From the IMG/VR virus record IMGVR_UViG_3300007540_000043, positions 1 through 34,169 of that record: a DNA stretch of 34,169 nt. One strand, given 5' to 3'. The notes beneath the pieces are model-generated. The model was not told the DNA's origin. It made no database searches and worked only from the letters and a program-made list of their open reading frames with translations. Position numbers and translations under genes: made by a program. The DNA is from a virus. This document shows positions 9,895-17,176 of the stretch, one piece after another; position 1 is the first letter of the stretch, and each line of letters begins with the position of its first letter.

Positions 9895-9908
9895 CAAATA
9901 TAACAAAA
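9895..9908 (-). promoter_or_regulatory. Candidate promoter element for the metallophosphoesterase
   Basis: The minus strand reads TTTTGTTATATTTG, combining the recurring TTTTG block with a perfect Bacteroidota-type TAnnTTTG element. It is followed by GATGTATTTATAAAC and lies about 35 bases before the ATG at 9862, downstream of the terminator at 9912-9947. Confidence 0.5.
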
Positions 9909-9911
9909 AAT

Positions 9912-9947
9912 ATTTAATAAAAAAGAAGGCCTCTGTAGAGACCTTCT
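9912..9947 (-). terminator. Rho-independent terminator after the Cys-rich FN3 protein gene
   Basis: On the minus strand, AGAAGGTCTCT pairs with AGAGGCCTTCT (one G-T pair) and is followed by TTTTTTATTAAA. A weaker hairpin (AGTAGT...ACTACT, 9957-9984) precedes it directly downstream of the stop codon at 9994. Confidence 0.9.
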
Positions 9948-9993
9948 TCCAACGTCAGTAGTAGAAAACCAACAAACCACTACTTTTTTGTTG

Positions 9994-10554
9994 TTATATT
10001 AATGTTTTAATAAGAATCTCTAAGGTATCGCATGTTCCGTTACCTGTTGTTGATTGTAATTTTATTTTATATTCAGTATCTGGATTTAATTCTGTAATAG
10101 TAAAATCAGAAACTGTTGGTATTAATAAAGATGTATTTGCTTGAATCCATCCAGATGGTGAAATTACCGTATCATAAAAAACATTTACGCCAATACTAAT
10201 TGATGAAATACCATTCCATGTAATTGATGTTGTAGTATTAGTAATTGTTTCAGCATATAAATTATAAGGAGCATGATGCACATTATCTGCAGTACAAGCA
10301 CCTAAACCCTTTGTAATTATTAATGCAAATTTTTGAATTATTTGGTCAAGTCTTTCTCCTGATTCTACTTTTAAAATACCTCCAGGTGATTCAATTTGAA
10401 ATGATGTACCACAATAACTAACACATTCAGCACATTGGACATCGTCACATCTTTCATTACCAACACCACATTGAGTATAACTACACGGTGTAGTTAATGT
10501 TGTGTCTTTACATCCACAAGGGTTATTTGAACTATTACAATTATTACAAGCCAT
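9994..10554 (-). CDS. Cys-rich virion/adsorption protein with fibronectin III-like domain (186 aa)
   Basis: The first 50 residues are very Cys-rich (CNNCNSSNNPCGCKD, then CSYTQCG, CDDVQCAECVSYC), consistent with a metal- or disulfide-stabilised anchor. Residues 50-85 contain an amphipathic segment, ESGERLDQIIQKFALIIT, resembling the GDTISDVIAKLAEELCLI module of the neighbouring 548-aa protein. The C-terminal roughly 95 residues look like one fibronectin type III domain (ITWNGISSIS, then TITELNPDTEYKIKLQSTT). It is the second gene of a two-gene unit, 21 bases after the 548-aa gene, and ends at a strong terminator. A tail appendage or receptor-binding subunit is likely; cell-wall targeting is an alternative. 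Confidence 0.7.
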   Translation of the reverse strand: MACNNCNSSNNPCGCKDTTLTTPCSYTQCGVGNERCDDVQCAECVSYCGTSFQIESPGGILKVESGERLDQIIQKFALIITKGLGACTADNVHHAPYNLYAETITNTTTSITWNGISSISIGVNVFYDTVISPSGWIQANTSLLIPTVSDFTITELNPDTEYKIKLQSTTGNGTCDTLEILIKTLI

Positions 10555-10575
10555 TTTAATTTATTTATTATTTTA

Positions 10576-12222
10576 TTAATTTGCAGGACAAGGACCACCC
10601 GTTAAACTAAAAGTTTCAGTACTACTAATAATTGATCGACCACATATTGTTGTACTACAAATTGGAGATGAACATGTCTCTGTTCTATTTTGCTGAATTC
10701 CATTACAATCAATATAACTGTATGTAATACTAGTATCATAAGGAGCAGATTGCCATTCAAGACATTGAAAATTAGTTGTTGTAAATAAAACATCTGAACA
10801 AACAGATTCTTTACCGTTTATTTGTGTTGTTACTCTAATAGCATAATCAGTTAGATCTATAAGACCAGTAAATATTTCCGATATATTTGTTCCAGGTGCT
10901 GTAACATTTCTTGTTGCAGTTACAGCATTTGTAGCAACATTTATTAATTTAATTATATAAGATGCTGTATTACCAAGATTATTATTAAAAGTTACAGTTA
11001 CACCATCAGGTTCAATATTAGTAGCTGCAATATTGCTTGGACATGGTACGGTTAAATTTATAGTTTTATTAATTGTTTCTTTACATTCATTTACACCGTC
11101 AGTTAAACAAAAAGCAATACTAACATTTAAATTATCAAAAACATTTAAATTAGTTAAAGGTACATTAACAGAAGTTGCTGTACCAGCTACAGCATTAAAA
11201 TTAAATACACTTGAAGAAGTTAATCCATTTACATCTGTTACTATAGCATTTGTACTACCTCCGCAATCTGTATATCCCGAAGAAGTAATCGCTGTATTAA
11301 AATTTAATGCAACATTAGTTGGTATTTCCAAATTATCTTTAACAACAGATGCTGTATAGTTATACACTATTGAATCACAAGCTCCAGGACAACAATTTAA
11401 TTTAATATCTTGAATAGCTTGATACATATCGCATACAACAAGCCATAAATTTTTATTTGATTCAGCTAATGTATTAGTATTTGTAACCCAACCAGGTATG
11501 GAAGAATAAGTTGAATTGCCATTTAACATATTATCACTTCCTAAAATACACTGTGCGTTTATAGCTGTTGTTATAAGTGAAGGTGATCCTACAGCAGATT
11601 CTAAATTACAATGTACTCTTTCAATCTCTAATAATAATGTAGAAGCATTAATTAATGTACCTCCAGGTATTAAACAAGAAGATAAAACTTGAGCTTCATT
11701 AACGTTATTAGCAGAACATGGTAATACGCAATTTTCTAATACAATAAGTCTAGCTTCATGATCATCTAGTGTAGTTTGAATTAAAGTAATTGTGCTTAAT
11801 ATGTTGCATATTTTATTACCTAGTAATATAGAAAATTCTTCAATAGGTAATACAGTTACTAAATTACCAAGATTATCATTATATTTAAGACATTCAGCTA
11901 ATGTTATATTAATAGGATCCGCTGCTGCTGTTTGTGTTATGTTACATACGTAATCAATTATAAGTTGTAATATTTCTTCTAATGTGCTAGGTTCAGTTTG
12001 ACCATCTGGTAATACACAAAATAAATCCAAACCTGTAAGATTTGGTTCAGTTGCAGTACTATTTATTATTAAACAAAGCTCTTCTGCAAGTTTAGCAATA
12101 ACATCGCTTATTGTGTCACCGTTACATAGATTTATACAAGGAATATCAGGACCTTGCCAAACAACACAATTTGAAGATATATTTGAGCATGGATTTATGC
12201 TTCCTGTATTTGTTGGTATCAT
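10576..12222 (-). CDS. Cys-rich repeat fibre protein with FN3-like domain (548 aa)
   Basis: Short helical modules ending in a Cys recur through the N-terminal half (CINLCNGDTISDVIAKLAEE, LEEILQLIIDYVCNI, FSILLGNKICNI, LLLEIERVHCNLES, LWLVVCDMYQAIQDI). These look like repeated oligomerising segments, as in trimeric fibres. Residues 395-480 form a fibronectin III-like domain (IEPDGVTVTFNNNLGNTASY, TGLIDLTDYAIRVTTQ). The C-terminus is again Cys-rich (CSSPICSTTICG). It leads the unit with the 186-aa protein, with a promoter-like motif 46 bases upstream of the ATG. There is no signal peptide, so it is likely a virion protein rather than a secreted one. The receptor-binding role is inferred from context and domain type. 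Confidence 0.7.
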   Translation of the reverse strand: MIPTNTGSINPCSNISSNCVVWQGPDIPCINLCNGDTISDVIAKLAEELCLIINSTATEPNLTGLDLFCVLPDGQTEPSTLEEILQLIIDYVCNITQTAAADPINITLAECLKYNDNLGNLVTVLPIEEFSILLGNKICNILSTITLIQTTLDDHEARLIVLENCVLPCSANNVNEAQVLSSCLIPGGTLINASTLLLEIERVHCNLESAVGSPSLITTAINAQCILGSDNMLNGNSTYSSIPGWVTNTNTLAESNKNLWLVVCDMYQAIQDIKLNCCPGACDSIVYNYTASVVKDNLEIPTNVALNFNTAITSSGYTDCGGSTNAIVTDVNGLTSSSVFNFNAVAGTATSVNVPLTNLNVFDNLNVSIAFCLTDGVNECKETINKTINLTVPCPSNIAATNIEPDGVTVTFNNNLGNTASYIIKLINVATNAVTATRNVTAPGTNISEIFTGLIDLTDYAIRVTTQINGKESVCSDVLFTTTNFQCLEWQSAPYDTSITYSYIDCNGIQQNRTETCSSPICSTTICGRSIISSTETFSLTGGPCPAN

Positions 12223-12267
12223 AAATATTTTATTTTACAACTAATTGATTCTATTAGTATATACTAT

Positions 12268-12278
12268 AATATACAAAA
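12268..12278 (-). promoter_or_regulatory. Candidate late promoter element (fibre unit)
   Basis: The minus strand reads TTTTGTATATT followed by ATAGTATATACTAATAG, in a gap of about 100 bases that holds no gene. It lies 46 bases before the ATG at 12222 and matches the copies at 17092, 18419, 20745 and 24095. Confidence 0.5.
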
Positions 12279-12325
12279 GTTTTTATAATCAAACAAGTAG
12301 TTTAATTAAATTATTACTATTAAGC

Positions 12326-12646
12326 TCATACAGACCATGGCGGAGAAGATGTTTCTTTTGAAGGATTTGTAATAGACTCTATTTGTGATATAACACTTTT
12401 TTTAATATCCTCGACATCAATATTAGATTCAAGCCATTTAATAACCTCTTCTTCTGATATTTCAGAGTATGGCGTAAATGATTCATAATTAGGTTCATTA
12501 AGTTTTTGAGAACCATAAACTTGACCTGTTATTCCATTTTCATCTTTTCCAATATATCTCCAATGAACTTCTGTAATTACATCTGCAAGTCCTTTCAAAA
12601 TAAATTGTTTTTCTACCGCTGGTATTGTCCATTTATATGTTATCAT
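12326..12646 (-). CDS. Small virion-associated protein, DUF7936-like (106 aa)
   Basis: It begins MITYKWTIPAVEKQF, has LADVITEVHWRYIGKDENG and a YGSQKL turn, then FTPYSEISEEEVIKWLES, and ends in SPPWSV. This pattern (KWTI, VHWRY.G, FTPY, EE.V..WLE, PPW) is widespread in marine phages including cyanophages, and I associate it with DUF7936. It directly follows the large fibre gene, 19 bases apart, as small fibre-associated or assembly proteins often do. The precise function is not known. The occurrence supports an aquatic origin for the phage. Confidence 0.65.
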   Translation of the reverse strand: MITYKWTIPAVEKQFILKGLADVITEVHWRYIGKDENGITGQVYGSQKLNEPNYESFTPYSEISEEEVIKWLESNIDVEDIKKSVISQIESITNPSKETSSPPWSV

Positions 12647-12665
12647 TATTTTTATTTTTAATTAT

Positions 12666-15600
12666 TTAAAAAACAGCATTTGTAACTAACGTTCCATTAT
12701 CTGCAACTGTAATTCTGTGTCGTGTTCCATTTGGAGATTTAATTATAATACCACTTGCAATATCTTCAATCTCTACATCTTTTTTAACATTTACTCCACC
12801 GCTATTAGAAAATATAATTTTTTTACCACCTCCTGGAACATCACTAAAAACTAAATCGTTAGTAGCGTTTAGTCTAACAGTAACCTCAGGAGTTTGACTA
12901 CTCCCTAAAGAGCCAAAAAAAACACTATCTCTCGCAAATATGCCCCCTTGAACATCTAAAGTCGCGCCTGGATTAGTTGTTCCTATACCCACTCTTCCGT
13001 TTTTATTTAATGACATTATATTACCTACACCACCAGACGAATTACCCATAAAAAAGTCAAGTCTGTCCGAGTCATTTCTAATAATGGAATGTGTTACATA
13101 TCCTTCAAGTATAACGCCTTTAACACCTGCAATATATGCGCCAAAAGATAAAGTTGAAAAACATTTTAAATGATTTACTTGAGAAATGCCATCTAAATCT
13201 ATATAATATACTACAGACGCTCCCGTTTTGTAATATCTATTAGCTGATATGTTTACTGGAAACGTTAAATCGCTTGTGTTTTCCCATCTGCTATTTGCTT
13301 CGTTGTACATTAATATTTGACTATTGACAGGATTGTCAATATTTACATCGTGTAGTTCCCCTAACTCATATCCATTATCCACTTTAACAAATATCTTACC
13401 ATTATTTTGGTGAGCATATTCTACAAACCCCACAATAATAAGATGGTTTGGTGAAATTGGTTTAACGTTTGTTAGAACCCCTGGAGTCACTGCTGACAAA
13501 TAAAGTACGTCACCATCGCTCCATGTTTCTCCTTGCAATGAACCAGTTGTATTTACTTTATTAATAGTTCCTTGAGTTGTTATAAAGCCTTCTTGATTGT
13601 TATTTATATCCTCAGTGACTAAACCTATTGTAGTTGCTGAATTAGCATCAGAATTAGCTTGAGCTAAATCTACTTGTAATCTTTGACCTTGAGCACCTAC
13701 AACTTTAACTGCTCTATATTGAGATTCTAATAAATTAGAGTTTGTTCCGTTTACAACTCTTATGACTTGCTCTTGTCCTATTTGTAATGTTACATTACCT
13801 CCTTTTAACCCTAAGTCTAAAGTACCGTCAGTATCATTCCATCTAACAACACCTACACCTTCTAATCCTAAAGGTAATTGATCTAAAACACCATTTCCTG
13901 TTGATTTTATTTTTAATCCATCATGTAAAATTAAAGGCTTTTTAATACCCAAGTGATGTTCATCTAAAGTAGGTTGTGTTTGTATAGGATCTATTACAGG
14001 TTCTACAGCATACATTATATTACCATAGTTATCATTTAAATAAAGATTTCTACCTTGATTGTAAAAACCTCTATTATTAAAAGCATCGTAATAATTATTT
14101 AAACCACCGTTTGTAGTGTATAAATGAACCTTACCTGGCGTAATTGTAGGAAATGATGTAGCTACATTTTTATGAGATGTAATTATTATTCTATTTGCTC
14201 TTTCATCAAGAGCAACGTATCTACCAAATCTATGAAAGTATTCAGGATCTTCATTTCCAAATTGAATTTTAATATCAAATTCATTAGTAGTTTCGTTATA
14301 GTCAAATAAATAAACTTGACCAGTAGATTCTCCTCTTGTTTTATTATTCCCTTCGTATAATCCAGTTGGGTCTGAAATGGAAGTTCCATCAAAAAGTCTT
14401 ATGTAAGCATCTAAACCATCTCCTTCTTCCCAAGTCCAAGAACCTATTCCTAATGTTTTTCCATCATTTGAAATTCCCATACCTGAAGCAAACCAATCAT
14501 TAAAGCTTCTATCAGGTGCTGTTATAGTTTGTTTGTATTTAAAATTAGTACCGTCATGTTGATAATAAAATGCAGCACCAAGTTGAGTTTTTTTCATGTT
14601 TAAATAAAACTCTTCAGGCGTTGGTTGAGATAAATTTGCAGGAATAGTTCCTTCTCCGTAACCAGACATCCCAATAATAATTTTAGTACCATCTCCACTT
14701 ATTGAAACTGAAGCACCAAATCTAGGTTGCATAGATGCAAAATTAGACAAAATACCATTTGGTAAAGCATATTGCTGATCTTCTAGTGGAAAATTAGTTG
14801 TACTATTTTTAAAATAATCTGATTCAGCTTGACCCAGACCTCCAAGCCAATACTGTTTAGTAGTATGATAAACAATGTTATCCATAATATCAGGTGGACA
14901 TAAAAACGTTTGTTCTCTACTCCAACCTCCTAGGTTTTTTACAAAGTAATGAGCTGTGCCTGCCTCAGCATAATCTCTTACAAAATAAGAAATATTATTA
15001 GTTGAGTAATCACGATAATACTCTCCAACTACAAGTTTTGTTCCTGAGTCATCTAAGTCTACTCCAATACCAAATCTACTTTCAGTTTGAGGTCCTTCTA
15101 CATTTCCGTACCCTGGTGACAGTAAAACATCTCTATAATCCCAAGAATTAGTTGTATTATTCCAATCATAAGTAAATACGGCGCCTGCTTGCGTAATAAT
15201 ATCAGTAGTGTTTAATACCGTATAATTTGCATAATCGGCTCCTACAACCATTATTGTACCATCTCCATTTAAAGCACAACTTATACCATAATAAGATTCA
15301 TTACTAACACTAGGTTCTGGATATGTCCTACACACAAAAATCCAAGTAGATCCATTCCAAGCATACGTTGTTACGCTTCCTCTATCTGCAGTATCTTCAG
15401 GATCTGTATTTCCAAATATATTACCTACAATTAATTTAGAACCGTCAGAACTAATAGCTGCTGATGAGCCAAATCCCATTCCATTTGAATCAAACCCTAA
15501 TTCATTTGAAGGTCCTCCAACTATAGAACTTATATGCTGCGGAATATTATTTTTTTGAATTTCAGCATCAATTTTAATTTCTAAAAAATTTATAAATTCA

Positions 15601-15809
15601 TCTGACTGTTCTTTTGTATAACTTGATATCCACTTCGAACCTTGCCAAATTTCTATTACTTTTAATGTTTCATTATACATTATTTGACCTTCTATAGGTT
15701 CAGAAGGTCTATTTTCAGTTGTTAAAGGTTGTATTATCGCATTAGATAATACATTTTGCAGCATATTAATATTTAAAGTTTTTATGTCAGAAAGATAAGT
15801 AAGCGCCAT
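12666..15809 (-). CDS. Tail fibre with FG-GAP beta-propeller repeats (1047 aa)
   Basis: After an N-terminal attachment segment (residues 1-100) with the ubiquitous phage pattern GQIMYNETLKVIEIWQGSKW, six FG-GAP-like blades can be read: FGSSAAISSDGSKLIVG (about 113), YGISCALNGDGTIMVVG (180), FGIGVDLDDSGTKLVVG (252), FGASVSISGDGTKIIIG (372), a degenerate FASGMGISNDGKTLGIG (443), and FGRYVALDERANRIIIT (533). FG-GAP propellers, as in integrin alpha chains, bind calcium and partner proteins. From about residue 640 the protein changes to common tail-fibre modules: GDVLYLSAVTPGVLTNV near 768, GELHDVNID near 816, and GRVGIGTTNPGATLDVQG near 941. There is no S74 peptidase motif at the C-terminus. The coding DNA of the C-terminal part seems richer in G+C than the propeller part, suggesting mosaic assembly. 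Receptor binding is the probable role. Confidence 0.8.
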   Translation of the reverse strand: MALTYLSDIKTLNINMLQNVLSNAIIQPLTTENRPSEPIEGQIMYNETLKVIEIWQGSKWISSYTKEQSDEFINFLEIKIDAEIQKNNIPQHISSIVGGPSNELGFDSNGMGFGSSAAISSDGSKLIVGNIFGNTDPEDTADRGSVTTYAWNGSTWIFVCRTYPEPSVSNESYYGISCALNGDGTIMVVGADYANYTVLNTTDIITQAGAVFTYDWNNTTNSWDYRDVLLSPGYGNVEGPQTESRFGIGVDLDDSGTKLVVGEYYRDYSTNNISYFVRDYAEAGTAHYFVKNLGGWSREQTFLCPPDIMDNIVYHTTKQYWLGGLGQAESDYFKNSTTNFPLEDQQYALPNGILSNFASMQPRFGASVSISGDGTKIIIGMSGYGEGTIPANLSQPTPEEFYLNMKKTQLGAAFYYQHDGTNFKYKQTITAPDRSFNDWFASGMGISNDGKTLGIGSWTWEEGDGLDAYIRLFDGTSISDPTGLYEGNNKTRGESTGQVYLFDYNETTNEFDIKIQFGNEDPEYFHRFGRYVALDERANRIIITSHKNVATSFPTITPGKVHLYTTNGGLNNYYDAFNNRGFYNQGRNLYLNDNYGNIMYAVEPVIDPIQTQPTLDEHHLGIKKPLILHDGLKIKSTGNGVLDQLPLGLEGVGVVRWNDTDGTLDLGLKGGNVTLQIGQEQVIRVVNGTNSNLLESQYRAVKVVGAQGQRLQVDLAQANSDANSATTIGLVTEDINNNQEGFITTQGTINKVNTTGSLQGETWSDGDVLYLSAVTPGVLTNVKPISPNHLIIVGFVEYAHQNNGKIFVKVDNGYELGELHDVNIDNPVNSQILMYNEANSRWENTSDLTFPVNISANRYYKTGASVVYYIDLDGISQVNHLKCFSTLSFGAYIAGVKGVILEGYVTHSIIRNDSDRLDFFMGNSSGGVGNIMSLNKNGRVGIGTTNPGATLDVQGGIFARDSVFFGSLGSSQTPEVTVRLNATNDLVFSDVPGGGKKIIFSNSGGVNVKKDVEIEDIASGIIIKSPNGTRHRITVADNGTLVTNAVF

Positions 15810-15830
15810 AATTTTTATTTATAAAATTTT

Positions 15831-16349
15831 TTAATTTAAATAAGCTGTACCAGTAATTGGTATAACAAAGATTATATTTAATGTATTAATATTAAGATAA
15901 TTTATTTCTGCTATAATATCATTACCTTCAGCATCTTCTATTCTGACAGAAGGATTTTTACCAAGGTTATGATTTATTGTCCAAATACTTAAAGGTACTT
16001 CTTGCGTATGAACATAATTTAAATCACTTCCACTTAAAGGTTTAGCAGCTTCAAGAATTTCAATTCTATTTATTAATTCTTGTATGTCAGCAGATGTCCA
16101 AGAAACAATTCCCGCATCAGAAGCTGTTTGACAAACTTGAATATTTGCAATAGACGAGTTAACATCAGATATAGCTACAAGATTTAAATTTAAAGCATCC
16201 CAATCACACAATTCTTTTTTTATTGTAGCTGATTCTACATCTAGAATACAACACGGTTCCATACCAAAACGCATTGCTGTAAAGTTTTTATAAATAGCTG
16301 TAGCAAATTTTGTTTTAGTTTCTATAATTTTACGTGTGATTGCACTCAT
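15831..16349 (-). CDS. Tail/head fibre-like structural protein (172 aa)
   Basis: The N-terminal part is helical (TRKIIETKTKFATAIYKNFT) and includes CC and single cysteines; residues 85-100 form a short heptad-like segment (SADIQELINRIEILEAAK). The last 65 residues match a common phage fibre end module: YVHTQEVPLSIWTINHNLGK, PSVRIEDAEGND, then TGTAYLN. This W.I.HNLGK.PSV module is frequent in fibre and baseplate proteins across unrelated phages. It sits directly upstream of the propeller fibre gene, 21 bases apart, so it may trimerise and carry or anchor that fibre. Confidence 0.7.
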   Translation of the reverse strand: MSAITRKIIETKTKFATAIYKNFTAMRFGMEPCCILDVESATIKKELCDWDALNLNLVAISDVNSSIANIQVCQTASDAGIVSWTSADIQELINRIEILEAAKPLSGSDLNYVHTQEVPLSIWTINHNLGKNPSVRIEDAEGNDIIAEINYLNINTLNIIFVIPITGTAYLN

Positions 16350-16351
16350 TT

Positions 16352-16480
16352 TTATTTTGTTTTAGTTACAACTTTTGCTTCATATTCTTTAAGACAAGTT
16401 TTATGAACTATTGTTCCATCAGAAGCTTTTATTTTTTGACATCCACAAGTAAATCCTTTATTACAGTGTTTACAATTCAT
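16352..16480 (-). CDS. Small Cys-rich zinc-binding protein (42 aa)
   Basis: A 42-codon ORF fills the gap between its neighbours and ends two bases before the next ATG. It opens MNCKHCNKGFTCGCQK, giving CxxC...CxC, and continues DGTIVHKTC, which adds a His and a Cys for a plausible zinc knuckle. I recall similar mini-proteins in other Bacteroidota phages next to the same 183-aa neighbour. The in-frame fit between genes and the motif quality argue for a real gene. Function is unknown; structural zinc-stabilised protein or regulator are options. Confidence 0.75.
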   Translation of the reverse strand: MNCKHCNKGFTCGCQKIKASDGTIVHKTCLKEYEAKVVTKTK

Positions 16481-16501
16481 AATATATTGGTTTTTAATTA
16501 G

Positions 16502-17053
16502 TTAACATCCTATAGTTTTACAAGATATTTTTTGTAATCTTTTTTTAGCGTGGTTATATAATTCCATTCCTTCACCTGGGCTATTACAATATTCTGTTTT
16601 TGCAATAGCAGCATCTATAATTGTTCTGATATATTTTATCTCATCAATTAAATCCTTTCTTTCGCTGTGAGGTTCACAACTAGTAACATCTATATGACAT
16701 AAAGTTTCATAATAAAGTTTAAGTAAATTTGTTGTTCTTAAATGATTATATTCAACAAAAACTTTATTTGTTGGAGCAACGCTATATTTAATAATGTAAA
16801 TACCATCTGTTAAAGCAGTTCTCATAGTTCCACAATTTTGAGTTTGCGTACCTAATAAACAACCATTTAAATTTAAATTAAAATTAGAATTTAATTTAAT
16901 TAATACAGGTGTATTATATCCAGGAGAAGTAATAAGCAATTCTTCACAATCTATGTCAAGATTAGATGCATATTGACTAGTATCTTTTATACTTAAAATT
17001 TCAGAGTTTGCAACTGTAGGAACTTCAAGGCTTAATATATGTTTATTTGCCAT
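16502..17053 (-). CDS. Cys-containing structural protein of unknown function (183 aa)
   Basis: The N-terminal half is beta-rich, with strands such as HILSLEVPTVANSEILSIKD and VLIKLNSNFNLNLNGC, ending in GIYIIKYSVAPTNKVFVEY. The C-terminal half is helical (TNLLKLYYETLCHIDVTSCE, DEIKYIRTIIDAAIAKTEYC) with several cysteines, and the last residues are SCKTIGC. It leads the fibre unit and is preceded by a promoter-like motif 39 bases upstream. Its position between the abundant 395-aa protein and the fibres suggests a tail or adsorption component. I recognise it as recurring in related phages, without a function. Confidence 0.6.
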   Translation of the reverse strand: MANKHILSLEVPTVANSEILSIKDTSQYASNLDIDCEELLITSPGYNTPVLIKLNSNFNLNLNGCLLGTQTQNCGTMRTALTDGIYIIKYSVAPTNKVFVEYNHLRTTNLLKLYYETLCHIDVTSCEPHSERKDLIDEIKYIRTIIDAAIAKTEYCNSPGEGMELYNHAKKRLQKISCKTIGC

Positions 17054-17091
17054 TTTAATTTAATTATAAATATTTGCATTCTTATATATAC

Positions 17092-17102
17092 AATATACAA
17101 AA
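17092..17102 (-). promoter_or_regulatory. Candidate late promoter element (fibre/adsorption unit)
   Basis: The minus strand reads TTTTGTATATT followed by GTATATATAAGAATGC, 39 bases before the ATG at 17053 and just downstream of the terminator at 17123-17154. Confidence 0.5.
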
Positions 17103-17122
17103 AAAACTAATCATATTAAAAT

Positions 17123-17154
17123 AAAAAAAAGTGAGAGATTACTCCCTCACTTTT
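17123..17154 (-). terminator. Rho-independent terminator after the 395-aa structural gene
   Basis: On the minus strand AAAAGTGAG pairs with CTCACTTTT around a 10-base loop and runs into a T-rich tract. It begins about 22 bases after the stop codon at 17177. Confidence 0.9.
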
Positions 17155-17176
17155 AGTGTTTATAATTCTATTAATA

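Noticed and set aside
11033-11359. Plus-strand ORF of 108 codons opposite the 548-aa fibre gene
   Set aside because: Antisense shadow of a clearly coding frame; no RBS-like leader, motif or gap that would favour it.
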